Positions 34,665-44,640 of a stretch of DNA of 64,000 nt are shown here, in pieces (position 1 is the stretch's first letter; each line of letters starts with the position of its first letter). Where the stretch lies: the NCBI RefSeq assembly GCF_963678635.1, contig NC_087062.1:16543789-16607788 (forward strand), read 5' to 3'. Source of the stretch: Symsagittifera roscoffensis (lineage: Eukaryota > Xenacoelomorpha > Acoela > Convolutidae). The position numbers and the translations under genes are program-made. The notes under the pieces were generated by a model. That model saw only the letters and a program-made list of their open reading frames with translations, ran no database searches and had not been told where the DNA came from.

Positions 34665-35165
34665 CTTTGAGCGGACATGGAGGTCTTGAGTTAGGAGGCA
34701 AAGGACTCTCGAGTTAAGTTAAAGGGGGGCACGAGTTAGGTACAAGGGGGCACGATGCAGGTAGACGGATTTTAAGGTAATTGGCATGACAGTTAAATCT
34801 TAAATAGTTGATGGTGCTAAAAAACGAAATGAGACTCCATGCTCTAAAAATCACTAATTGAGAGAACTGTTGGGATAATGTTTTAAAACACAATAATGGG
34901 GGGGCTTAGGTTAGGCATAGAACGTCTTGGTCTAAAAAAATGGGTTTTATTTTCAGATTGATTTGCAAAATTGAATTGACAATCAAGCCACACTCATTTG
35001 AAGAGAAAAGGAGATCTTGAGCAAGTTCTCCATTAGCAGTATCAGAGGTAAACTTCTCAAGCATCGATTTCTTGAGTCTAACTGGTAAGGTGCTTCTCGA
35101 GTTGGTTTGGGAAAGGGATTTCTTGAGTTGCTTGATACGTGAGATTGCCTGAAAATAGAGTGACG
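34665..35165 (+). other. Spacer between pol and accessory ORF, with acceptor-like site
   Basis: Half a kilobase without coding potential. GGTTTTATTTTCAG at 34,943-34,956 looks like a splice acceptor. No ATG lies between it and the ATG at 35,166, which has a good context (A at -3, G at +4). G-runs and repeated CTCGAGTTAGG-like phrases lie at 34,690-34,760. Confidence 0.45.
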
Positions 35166-35480
35166 ATGGCGGATCGCTTCTGGAAGTCTATGCCAGCAGC
35201 GCTCAAAAGGCCTACCCTCGACGAGCTATACAAGCGCTTGAGGGATCGCGACTATACCCAGGTCGATGAGAGATTGGCGGTGATGTTGAACGCTATTCTA
35301 CAGTCAGAGGCGCAAGGTGAATGTAGAGAATCAGCGAAAGAAGCCGTGTTGATGGTTGGCTACACTTCGGAGGGAATATCCAGTCAAGAACAGACCAGAT
35401 GGCTATCCTGGAACGTGGATGGAGGCGTGAGGGGATTTGACTTGGCAAGAAATACCGGCTTGAGTAACAACACAGAATAA
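35166..35480 (+). CDS. Accessory ORF, N-terminal segment (unrecognised)
   Basis: 104 codons from ATG 35,166 to TAA 35,478. Helical and charged (MADRFWKSMPAALKRPTLDE then LYKRLRDRDY), without a recognised domain. It is probably the first part of a longer protein: coding-like sequence continues in another frame through a Pro-rich stretch to the coiled coil at 35,560. Confidence 0.5.
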   Translation: MADRFWKSMPAALKRPTLDELYKRLRDRDYTQVDERLAVMLNAILQSEAQGECRESAKEAVLMVGYTSEGISSQEQTRWLSWNVDGGVRGFDLARNTGLSNNTE

Positions 35481-35559
35481 GGTGCGGGAGAATTCCCCCT
35501 CCCCACCAAACCGCCAGCGGGATTCGCAGCCCAATCTACGAGCAGGCCATTGTCCATGA

Positions 35560-37149
35560 TACGATCCCCTGCAAACAGAGGAGGCATACCCGGACCTTAG
35601 TAACTTGAAGAAGGAACTGGAGAGGGCTCAGAGGGAGCGAGACAAATCGAACCTTGATAGAGATGGCGCGAAACTTGAGAGGGACCAGGCGAACCTGAAA
35701 AGAGATCAAGCGATCCTCGAGAGGGTTCACGCAATGCGCGATCTGAGCATGATTAGGGCGGAGTACCAGCAGGCACAGAAGGTGCGCGAGAATGAGGGGA
35801 ACTGCGAGCAGATAAAATCAGAGATTGAAAAGGTACAGAGGAGGCAACGAGAATTCCCGAAGCAGAAGGAAAGGAAGATGAGGACGACGGAACCAGCTGC
35901 CACGGGATCGAGACCAGAGTCGCGGAAGGAGGTGGATGAGGTTCCATGGTCGAGTGGTCGATATAATTTAGACCGGGTAGCCCAAGAGAACATGAATGAG
36001 GGGCTAGAAGTGTGGATACCGCCTGAACCGGTGCCTTCCGTGCGCGGTCTAGATACACAACCGATACGGCCGTTGATGAAAATCGCGCTGCACGGGTTCA
36101 TCGCGTCTCAAGAGCTACATGATGGGTTGCAGTCGAGGGCTCGCGACGATTCAGCACGAGAAGAGCGACCTCCCACCTGGGGAGACCATCCAGTCAGTAA
36201 TGCAATGTTCGCGAGTTATAAGAAAAACACAGATGACGCCTATCACAGGCACAACCCCATAGACAGGACAACGGCACAACGGGCAAGGAGGGATTGCTTC
36301 CATGACGCGTCTTGGGCTGAATACTTCACACAGCCAAGAATACCAGAGGCTGTGGTCCACTTGATTAGAGGGGACAGCCGGCTACGAGTGCTGACTCGAA
36401 CCCAGTCACATTGGCGAGTTGGAGTCTTGAGTTTTTCTGGAGCTGCAACGCCGCAGATGTTGGCGTCACTGAAGATGTTTTACATGGTGAAGATGTACAC
36501 AGTCATTTTGATGATGGGAACCAATGACGTGTCCAGGGGGGAGTCGAGAAAGCTAATGAGGCTGCACGAAAAGATGAGTTGTATTCTTGAGGAGCTGAGG
36601 ATTTTTCTAGATCCAGCGATACTCACAATTTGCACTGTCCCATACATCATGGAGGCCGACCAACACGCCAGAGAGATGAATGATAAAGTGCGCATTATCA
36701 ACGAGATAATCAGACAGATCCAGCAGAGGAGCGTGCTCCCCGTAAGATTGTTGGACGAGGCCGATATGATGGAAAGCTCCCTTCCGGATGATACGTCTTC
36801 GGATGGCATCCATTTTGATAAGCCCAGGGGCATGGAGTGGCTGAATGGTGTCTTCCAGAGGCACATAAACATTCTAGAGTCAGACATGCTGGAAACAGCC
36901 CGTTTCACCTTTGGTCCACCCCCAATACCTCCCTTCTTTGCAACTAGGCCCCTATCTCGCCGTCTGGGAGCGAGAATCGACTCGAGAGATAGCTCAAGGA
37001 ACAGCCGGAAGAGACAACTGGAATCCAAACCGATGGAAGCAGAGGAGGCGGGGTCATCCACGCCCAAAGCTCGGTGGTGTCTTCAGTGGTGGTGGTGGAC
37101 AATAAGAAGGCGGAGAGACCGGCAGAGACGAGCAAGGCACGAAGTCTAG
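35560..37149 (+). pseudogene. Coiled coil plus SGNH/GDSL hydrolase
   Basis: The SGNH family are esterases/lipases and related hydrolases. The frame is open from 35,560 to 37,149; counting from the TTG at 35,605, residues 1-95 are a strongly charged coiled coil (KLERDQANLKRDQ). Residues 250-425 form the hydrolase: GDSRL (block I, S258), SFSGAATP (block II), GTNDV (block III, G305, N307) and DGIHF (block V, D400, H403). All four catalytic positions are present. The end is Arg-rich and slips frame near 37,070, continuing in 37,074-37,475. Coiled coil plus esterase recalls ORF1 of CR1-type LINEs, but here it follows a Gypsy pol. The true start is not visible. Confidence 0.75.
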
Positions 37150-37475
37150 AGAGGATGAAAGAGTTGGATCTGGAGGATTTATCATGCAGGCAGGAGTTGG
37201 CGGAAGTCCTGGGGCTCAAGAACGTGTCACATGAAAAATTGAGTAGACACCACTGCGTGGACTGGTTAAAGGCCCACGAGGCACATTTCTCAAGAACCAA
37301 GACGTTGGAGACAGCAGACTTAACTGAGATTCCGCAGAAGTCGATAATGAGACCAGTCAACTACAGGCCCCTCAAGCAATTGGGGAGTCCAGGACTCATA
37401 GTGGAACCTCCCAAGCATAGCCAGAACCAGGGTAGCGACTACTGCATAGCTGAGAGTGGTGGAGAAGCTGCTTGA
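37074..37475 (+). pseudogene. Continuation of the SGNH accessory protein (unrecognised)
   Basis: 133 codons in the next frame, overlapping the previous ORF; it continues its charged style after a frameshift in a GGT repeat at 37,074-37,096. Wording such as ELDLEDLSCRQELAEVLGLK suggests helices; HHCVDWLKAHEAHF contains a His/Cys cluster. No family was recognised. Confidence 0.45.
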
Positions 37476-38391
37476 GCCGAAAGACATGGGGCTCCCAGAT
37501 GCCGCATATGGAGGTCCAAAGCTGGCCGAAGATCCAAGATATGGTCAGCCCTGTGGAAGCTCGCAGTTGGCCAAAACGTTGGCAGTGTATGATCGATCGG
37601 ATCCAAGAGCAGCGAGGGTGATCATCGTGGCGGGTTCGGACTTCGAGGGGACGTCGCCGAAGTTATTTTGGCCAGAGACCTTGGTGTATCTGCTGCCTTG
37701 GGCGGAGCTGAATCAGATGCTGACTCTGGTGGTGGCAATTAAGTCGGAGACGCCTTGCGAGCCTAAATTGTTGCTATTTGCGGGAATGAACGACCACCTG
37801 CACGCGGCAGGGCTTCTGGAGCATCTGAGAGGTGAAGCACCAACACCCAAGAAAATCTGAGGTGCTACGCCTGCCTTGCAGTTTAAGTATGCAATGTTGA
37901 TCTTGATTGCGGAAAAGAACGCGGGGCGGATACTAATGGCTGCTCCCAATCGCGAGCTGGAGCCAGTAAACTTGAGACTTCTTAAGTCGGAGTTGGCAGC
38001 GGCATGGGCAAATGTGGCTCATACTTTGAGGGGATTCTACAAATTGGCGGATATTTTGATTGTGCTGGATGAATTCCTCTGACTTGAAGTGTGGAATCTC
38101 GCTCGGCAACTAAAGCTCAATCCGGAGATAAGGGATAATCACACGGTAATAAGCCACCTAACAGCCAGCCTGTGGTTTCGGAGAATGGATCTGACAATCA
38201 CGAGCTCCACCAGTAAGGCGAGGGGACCGAGCAACGAGAGAAAGAATGTGGCTGCGGCCGAGAAACAATTGGAAGCAATGGCATACCATCTGACGCAGGA
38301 GAGAGGCAGGTGACCGTTCCTGACACCAAGGCTAGAGAATGCCCCGGACAAGACGCGAGAGAGTGCACCACTTCTCATCAAGCATGTGGAG
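37448..38391 (+). pseudogene. Second SGNH-like segment with three in-frame TGA codons
   Basis: One frame reads from 37,448 to about 38,391 with only three stops, all TGA (37,858, 38,080, 38,311) and no frameshift. Two features recall an SGNH fold: VAGSDFEG at 37,630 and LFAGMNDH at 37,774, the latter like block III. The Ser context is GSD, not GDS, so activity is doubtful. Later wording (MAAPNRELEP, LADILIVLDEF) is regular alpha/beta style. The third TGA corresponds to TGG (Trp) in the duplicated copy 154 bp downstream. It is probably part of the same long accessory protein. Confidence 0.4.
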
Positions 38392-38550
38392 ACATCTGGA
38401 GACATTTGCGGCCGAGAAGCAGTTGGAATCGATGGGGTTCCGCTTAACGCAACAGAGAGACAGATGGCCGTTTCAGACCCCAAGGCTTGAGAATGCCACA
38501 GACAAGACGAGGGGGAGTGCTCCACCTCTCATCAAACAGATATGGGAGTT
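38254..38550 (+). repeat. Tandem duplication of about 154 bp inside the accessory ORF
   Basis: GCGGCCGAGAA starts at 38,254 and 38,408. Both copies encode AAEKQLE, LTQ-R-R and TPRLENA, then end CTCATCAA. The shift of 154 bp is not a multiple of three, so the frame changes between copies. About a fifth of positions differ, so it is old or under repeated-domain evolution. Confidence 0.85.
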
Positions 38551-39268
38551 TCTTAAGGGACAGCTGGAAGTGGCAGCAAACAGGGAGATGACAATGGGAG
38601 GATTTGTGGCAGCGGCCAAGGAAGTCACCATTGGAGGGTTCTGGATGGTGCACGCGAAGGGCGAGTTGAAGGCCAGAAAGAACCACAAAATCTTGAGATT
38701 CTTAAGCCCATGCTGGGAGAAGAAGTACATGGGCAGAGTGTTCTATGCGGGGCATACAATCTTCGATGCGTTCGTGTAGGAATTACTAACTATGCCCATT
38801 AACCTCTTACTGGCCTTGTATTTGGTCTACCCCAGGTACCTGTTCAAAATCGGCCTGGCCTACATATTCAGTAGGGGCGTGGAAACGCTCCGAATTAACG
38901 GATACTTAACGCTGGTACTCTTGACCCATGGAGAACTGATGGCGTTTCATCGACTGATGAAGTATGGGGAACCCCTGTCGATAAGGAAGGCTCACCCAAG
39001 TGTGGAAACTTATTCATACAAGTGTGCTGCCGGACTGAAGACGTTGCTGGTGGAGTATCTCCTGATGCAGAATCGATATTTGACGGGCGAGGGGAGAAAT
39101 CCCATGACGAGAGAAGAGTTGGAGGAGGCGAATGGAGGCATACTTCTCTTGACTGATTTGTGTTTGGCCATGAGATCTGACCCATTAGGGATGATTAGGT
39201 GGCTTGGAGAATTTGTGACCCATCTACGGGGCATCTACGGGGCCGGCGGTAACATACGCTTTTCCTGA
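38392..39268 (+). pseudogene. Accessory ORF segment (unrecognised)
   Basis: Open in one frame apart from TAG at 38,777. The first part covers the second 154-bp copy and a Gly-rich stretch; the second (ATG 38,792) opens with hydrophobic LLLALYLVYPRYLFKIGLAY and continues with helices (YSYKCAAGLKTLLVEYLL). It could include a membrane-associated helix. No family was recognised. Confidence 0.45.
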
Positions 39269-39275
39269 TCCGCTC

Positions 39276-39760
39276 GTGGCGGCATATCGGCATTCAGTGG
39301 TGCACGTGAGCCTAATCAGTGTCCTGGGTCGGACAGCGCTGAACTGGTGCAGGCAAGAAGAGTTGAGAGCGCAGATGTGTGACACGGTACTCTTTGGGAA
39401 AGTGAGGGACCCAGAGCTGATGGTGTTCAACTACTGGGGACAACTGCAGTGCAGATTGGGGGGCAAACATGAGGGTCCCATCGAGCCCTACCCCAAGTTC
39501 TGGAACTTGAATCCCGTGATAGGGGACAAGGGAGAAGTCTTGAGAATCCCGGCGTGGAAAGGGAGTTTTGAACTGGTGAAAAAGGAGTTGGAAAAGATAC
39601 TTGAGCGAGAGGTTCTGCCCACTACCGTCCCTGAATTCCCGATGGTCAGAAGAATGACCCTGTGAATGAACAGCCCTTTTGTAGTCCCGTCCCTACACGC
39701 AAGAGCCACTTTGGAAAAGCAGCTAAAAGAGTTTACGAACGGTTGGGATCCCTTGTTCAA
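39276..39760 (+). pseudogene. Accessory ORF segment (unrecognised)
   Basis: Codons 39,276-39,665 then, after TGA, the same frame continues to about 39,798 (SLHARATLEKQLKEFTNGWD). Features: WCRQEELRAQMC and FNYWGQLQCRLGGK. No conserved motif was recognised. A one-base change of frame joins it to the next segment. Confidence 0.4.
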
Positions 39761-40758
39761 TGGATGGATACTCAGCCGTAGTTTGTTTCCACACATGTGA
39801 AATCAGAATGAACTCGTGGACGACGCAGGCAAAGGAGATGAGAGGCTCAATGCCCCCGAAGTTCGAGGTCCGGGACATTTTGAGGACTCTCGAGGAGAAT
39901 GAGCTGGAGAACAAGCTGCCGATATGGGACGATGGAAGAATGATCGTGGAGGAGGGACACATTGCTCTGAAAGATGAGATGAAGTTCGCCACGAGGAAGT
40001 ACCGAGCGCCCTACGGATTGGAGGAGCTAGAGCTGAGACAAGAGGAAAAGAAATTTGATGCGGCAGGTCCCCTATATGTCGCCCTCACTGAGTATAAGAA
40101 GCTGCACCCGGCAACACCCTCACCCTTTTCGGTGGGCACCCCTGGAGATAAAAGAAGCCACCCCATAGAGAACAGATTCAGTGATATACTAGAGAAAGAA
40201 CAGGCTTAGTCAGGGGAGGAAGAGAGGATGGGTGAGACCCTCAGTGAAGCGGGAGAAGAAATGGAGGTGGGAAATACACCCAACCAGGACCCAGCTGAAA
40301 GAGATTTCCCCACGCAGGAGCTGTTGCAAGACTTGTGTGGAGACGACTGGGCGAACACGGCCACCCCACACCTGGGATCCCCTCGCAAAGAACTAGATCT
40401 GCCCTTGGCGAGCGAAACCTCTAACATGGGGATGATGCTCATGAGTGCCAAAGAAAGCAAGAAGAACGCTTTTGAGGGCAATAAATGGATATTCCTGAAC
40501 ACACTGGACGAAAAGACGTGGCAAGATTTCCTGAGCGAATTCAACCAGAAAGTGAAGAGCGAAACTACGCTGGAGGATTTCAAAGAAGAATTGTGGAACA
40601 CGGTGGTGAAGTTCGGGGAACCTGTCTTGATGGGTACCGGACTAGATGAAAAAGCGAGAAAGGAGCCACTAGAGAGGATGATCATACTGAGGGAACCGGA
40701 GCAGAAAACCAAAAATGACGCATGTAAAGACAGCTCTGCTCTGAACAAAAAAACCTGA
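39760..40758 (+). pseudogene. Accessory ORF segment, charged (unrecognised)
   Basis: One frame from 39,760 to 40,758 with a single TAG at 40,207. It is rich in Glu, Lys and Asp. The second half (from ATG 40,228) has an acidic leader and a helical middle (TWQDFLSEFNQKVKS, EDFKEELWNTVVKFG). No family was recognised. Confidence 0.45.
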
Positions 40759-40765
40759 TGATAAA

Positions 40766-41299
40766 ATGATTAAGGTTGGAAGGGATGATAAGAATAAGAC
40801 TAGTAATATGATTAAAGCTATTAATATTCTCAAGGCTCGAAAAGGGGAGAGGCAAGAGTTGGAAAGGTCAGACCTGGATAAAGAAGTCGAATCAGTGATG
40901 ATAGTGGCGAAGCCCCCGAATAAGGGAATAAGGTCTCGTAAAAGGAGAAGAGAAACAGAAGAATTAAGTAGTCCCTCGGCGGACGCAGTCTCAGAAAAGA
41001 ATCTGAAGGAGACGGCTCCCATGATTCTAGTGCGATGGAAGACAGCGGCTTATAAAAGCAGCTTCGCACCACGGAAGTTGGCCGAGGTGATAAAGGGAGT
41101 GGAAGTCTCGACGTCCTTGACAATGGAGGATGACTTCAGACCTCAGAAGGCAAACATCCAAAGTGGTTCGACGATTGGACAAACGTGGGAGGTGGACGTT
41201 GGCAAAGAATGGCTCTCGACCCAATACCAGGCCACTGGGAAACAAGTGGCTAGCGATCCTCTTGAGAGAAATGCGACGAGGAATACCGCTCGACCTTGA
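40766..41299 (+). pseudogene. Accessory ORF segment, basic (unrecognised)
   Basis: 177 codons with a Lys/Arg-rich first half including RSRKRRRETEE, which looks like a nuclear localisation signal, and a second half with LVRWKTAAYKSSFAPRKLAE. It could bind nucleic acid; this is inference from composition only. Confidence 0.45.
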
Positions 41300-42106
41300 T
41301 GGGTGGCTCTGAAGACCATGAAATAACTCGAGAATTGCCTGAAGAAGTCACGGAGCGAGTGAGACTGTCACCAACGAAGGATGAGGACTTGGGGAATGTG
41401 GCACACAAACTGATCCTACCCTATAGTGAGGAGTCGGAAGAAAAAACGAGCAAGCTAGATACATCAGCGAAGAAGATGGAACCCGGTAGTTGTCTGGACC
41501 TGATGTGTGGAAGTGGAGAGCATTCTTGCGATGGACGATCCTGTGTCAGGATACAGTCCTTCCAGAAGGAAGGCTGAGCCACTTGGTATGGTGACATCAC
41601 AGAGAAGGAAAACAGCGAAGTACAGATAGTGGCGGAGTGTTACTCTAATGCTACTGTAAATATAGCAGCGGCGTTGGGGTTCTTCTCCAGGATGTGCAGC
41701 TTGCAATCGCTGGAGATGCTAGAGTCCGAGCACCACTTGGTGACAGCGTTGAGCGTGGAGTCATGGCCTGGGGCGTTGCAAATAACCCAGAAACACATCA
41801 GAGGGTGGAAGATTGGTCTTGAGGCGGAGATGGGGTTTCCCGTGAGTGGAGCATTTAATTTGCCAGTGAACGCAAAGTACCGGTGGTGGCCAACCTGTAG
41901 GGAGCCACTATCCCTTACACATGGCAATGGTGGAGGTATCCAGTCAGAGGATACTAATCGACAAATCCTTCTCGTTACCCAAGTGCGTACGACTGGCTCG
42001 AATGTCGCATCATTCATATAGGCTGTTGAGGAAGATCCTGGAAACTGTGCCAAGGGCACAAAGAGATGACTTGAGTGAAATCTGGGGGAAGAACTCTTGG
42101 GCTTAG
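41296..42106 (+). pseudogene. Accessory ORF segment (unrecognised)
   Basis: A frame running from 41,296 with TGA at 41,575, then CYSNATVNIAAALGFFSRMC and an IRGWKIGLEAEMGFPVSG stretch, shifting frame near 41,925 into 41,921-42,106 (SHHSYRLLRKILETVPRAQ). It contains a Cys cluster (LDLMCGSGEHSCDGRSC) that is not a standard zinc motif. No family was recognised. Confidence 0.4.
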
Positions 42107-43065
42107 AAGACGAAAACACGAGTGATTTCGAGAGACAGAATGCCATCGGGAAGCCGATGAATAGTGTCCCATCGCAGGAGGAAGATGATATGACGCACGA
42201 GAAAATGACGGAACTAGAGCCTCTGCTAGAAGCCTCGGGAGAACGCAATCTCCGAAGCATAGAGATTACACATGGGGAATGCCCATGCCATTGCTTGGCA
42301 CACACAGTGTGGTACCCGGAGCACTCAAACCTCTGTTTAGTGTGGGACGTGGAGGAGATTCGTTCGATCGGATTACCAGATCACAGACAAAAGGTGACAC
42401 TCTTGGTGGTGAGCACAATGCTAGCCTTGCGATGGATCGAAGAAAATGTGACGAAATATCGGGAGTCGAAGACACCAACGGCGGAATCAATATACGCTAT
42501 AGATTACAGCAGGAGGCTTGAGTTGTTTGAGACTGCGTGAAAAGTATTCGCTATACCTATGGAGGTCAGGCACGTGTGGAGCCGCATAAGTTTCTTCCCA
42601 TGGTTTCGAGCGACATTGACGTCTTAGTTATTAACGGTGACGAAGGATCACTTGAAGAAGCATCAGAAAGAATATCGACAGTTTCTGGCTGAGATAGGGC
42701 CGGAAGCCTTCAAGAGACCCTTGCTGACCCATCGTAATGAAACCACTACGGGTTGGAAGAGAGTTGATAGGGTGTCTAGAGATAATACCAAGGCGAAGGA
42801 GTCATTATTGGAGGTAAACTTGGCAAAGAACGTGAGCTTGAGCTTGCATAACTCCTTTTGCTTGAACAGGGAGTCCAAGGTGAAGGGTTTGCCGAACAAG
42901 GCGAAGAGATTGCAAGAGCAAAGGGAATGGATGCAATCCTACGAACAACTAAAGTCTTGGGAAGAGATCGTGATCAACTCCGACGATGAGGAAGAGCTGC
43001 TGAGGCAGAATACAGTGTCGAATGCGTCAGGGCCCAGCACCTCAAGGGCGAGGAGCACGAATTGA
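42097..43065 (+). pseudogene. Accessory ORF C-terminal segment (unrecognised)
   Basis: One frame from 42,097 to 43,065 with TGA at 42,538 and TAG at 42,622. The first part has a Cys/His cluster (GECPCHCLAHTVWYPEH); the last part is basic and helical and ends in an acidic, Ser-rich tail (NSDDEEELL) before TGA 43,063. It is the last coding sequence before the 3' LTR. Confidence 0.45.
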
Positions 43066-43491
43066 GCAGGATGCTCAGTGTCGGATTCTTGAGTCTTGAG
43101 CGGGGACAGGAAAGAGGCTTGAGTGTGAACTCGGATGAAATCTGAGGTCACGCAAAAGAAATTTTAACGAACCAAAATATTGTTATTAATATCCTGTATC
43201 TATTATATAAATCAAAATGCTGCTTAATATGTTCGAGAAAATTTTTTTTAATTATTAGCTTATAAAGCTGAAATTCAGGATGCAGGTGGATGCAGATTTT
43301 GATTGCTGTTTAGTGATAGTGTGACAATCTTGCATGGCTGTGAATTTTGGAGTGTAAATAAAAATAAAATCTGCTGCAAACTTATGCAAATGACCACTGA
43401 CACTGTTTCTTGAGACGCACTCACAGATGCAGGGGGCTCACTGAATGGCGGCGACAGGCGATGAAGACATCGATCTTGAGTCCGGGGAGTA
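43066..43491 (+). other. 3' untranslated region of Element 1
   Basis: No coding potential; several CTTGAG words at its start and end. A purine-rich GTCCGGGGAGTA lies directly before the 3' LTR and is the best candidate for a polypurine tract, though it is short and interrupted. Confidence 0.5.
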
Positions 43492-44378
43492 TGTGCCAGT
43501 CGGTCATATTTGGAAGTTTGACCTTGAGCAACGAAAAAGACATGATTTTGGGGTAAAATAGAATTTTTTAAAAATTCGAATTGAGCATGTCATGCTCAAG
43601 TTTCTCGCGACAACTGAAAATATCAGAAAGTAAGATCAGAAGAACAGAACTACAATCGCGGGAAAGTAATTGAAAAGCAGCGGGAAGTTGCTGTTTGCAA
43701 TTTCCAGACATAAGATCGTACGAGAGTAGAGCCTTCTTATTCTTAACAGAAGGCAGAGTGATCGCAAGTGGAGAAGAAAACAAATATGAAGTGGACCAGA
43801 GTGAACCTTCGGTGGAAAGGTGGACAAATGAAGTTGCCCAATGGTGCAGCCCCAAAAACTTACTTCTCATGTCAAAACATGTTCATTTAAAACTCCTCGA
43901 GTTAGACTTGATTACCCCATTTATTCTAGAGTTACTTTTTGATTTAGTACTCAATTCTAAAGAGTATACCGGTATGTGAGTACGCAATTTATATTTCTTG
44001 AGTGTGTTTTATATTGCTATAATGAGGTAAGGAGAGTTTTACGTTGATCCATCTGAAATGGATCAAAGTTCCACTGTCTGGTAAAAAGTAACTGTAAGGA
44101 CTATTCCGACCCTGTTTTTAACGGCATCCGCGTGTTTTAGGTATTCTGAGACCTAAGTATGGGGACGTTCTTATTTTCTAGAGTGGGGGGGGGGGTATTT
44201 TGGTAGAAGTCCTTAAGCTGTAACAAAGGTTTTAGTCTCATGTCGCAAGTGAACCGAATTGGCTCCGACCGTTCGAGGTGGAAAAACACAAGAGATAGTG
44301 TCCCTGACTCTTGAGCCAATGGTTATAGGGCCTATTTTTCTTTAACCTCATATGTGACATAAGTAGGCGACTGTTACA
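43492..44378 (+). repeat. Element 1 3' LTR
   Basis: Same TGTGCCAGTC start and CTGTTACA end as the 5' LTR. It has the palindrome at 44,044 and the donor-like GTAAGGAG. A G-run of 11 appears near 44,184 where the 5' LTR has GGGCGG. The following base is unrelated to leader sequence, confirming the LTR end. Confidence 0.85.
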
Positions 44379-44640
44379 CAAAAAGAGGGTACCCACCAAC
44401 AAAACACTCAATCTCTCAATCAGAAATGATATGAATCAATCTGAAACAACAACAAATAGGAAGGTCAGATCACATCTCGTCCTGAAATAATATATAAACT
44501 GTCATTTTACATTTTTTTTTATTGATTTTGGTTTTTTGAATTTTTTGCTGTTTTTTTTTTGCTTTTCTGTTTTCAAGTAAATTTTTTTTTTGGTTATATA
44601 CTATTTTTGTTCGTTTTCACGCTTTATTTTAAATTATTTT
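44379..44640. other. T-rich low-complexity flank
   Basis: About 260 bp outside Element 1, dominated by poly-T runs from 44,510 to 44,630. No gene or recognised repeat. Confidence 0.6.

Larger units (their letters stand above)
21745..44378 (+). mobile_element. Element 1: giant Ty3/Gypsy-class LTR retrotransposon with accessory module
   Basis: Two direct LTRs (21,745-22,590 and 43,492-44,378) bracket gag, protease, RT, RNase H, integrase, a macro-like domain and about 7.9 kb of further plus-strand coding sequence. The two LTRs share features that the other LTRs in the window lack (GTCGGTCATATTTGG start, TAAGATCGTACGA), which supports pairing them. They differ by roughly a tenth over the first 350 bases by eye, so the insertion is old. 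Five-base flanks (ATAAG and CAAAA) do not match, so no target-site duplication is visible. The whole element is about 22.6 kb, far above the usual 5-10 kb of Ty3/Gypsy elements. Confidence 0.8.

Noticed and set aside
34665-43065. An envelope gene in Element 1
   Set aside because: No signal peptide, furin-like site or membrane anchor pattern; the recognised domains are enzymatic or unknown.
21740-44383. Target-site duplication of Element 1
   Set aside because: Flanks ATAAG and CAAAA do not match; either mutated or the LTRs have recombined.
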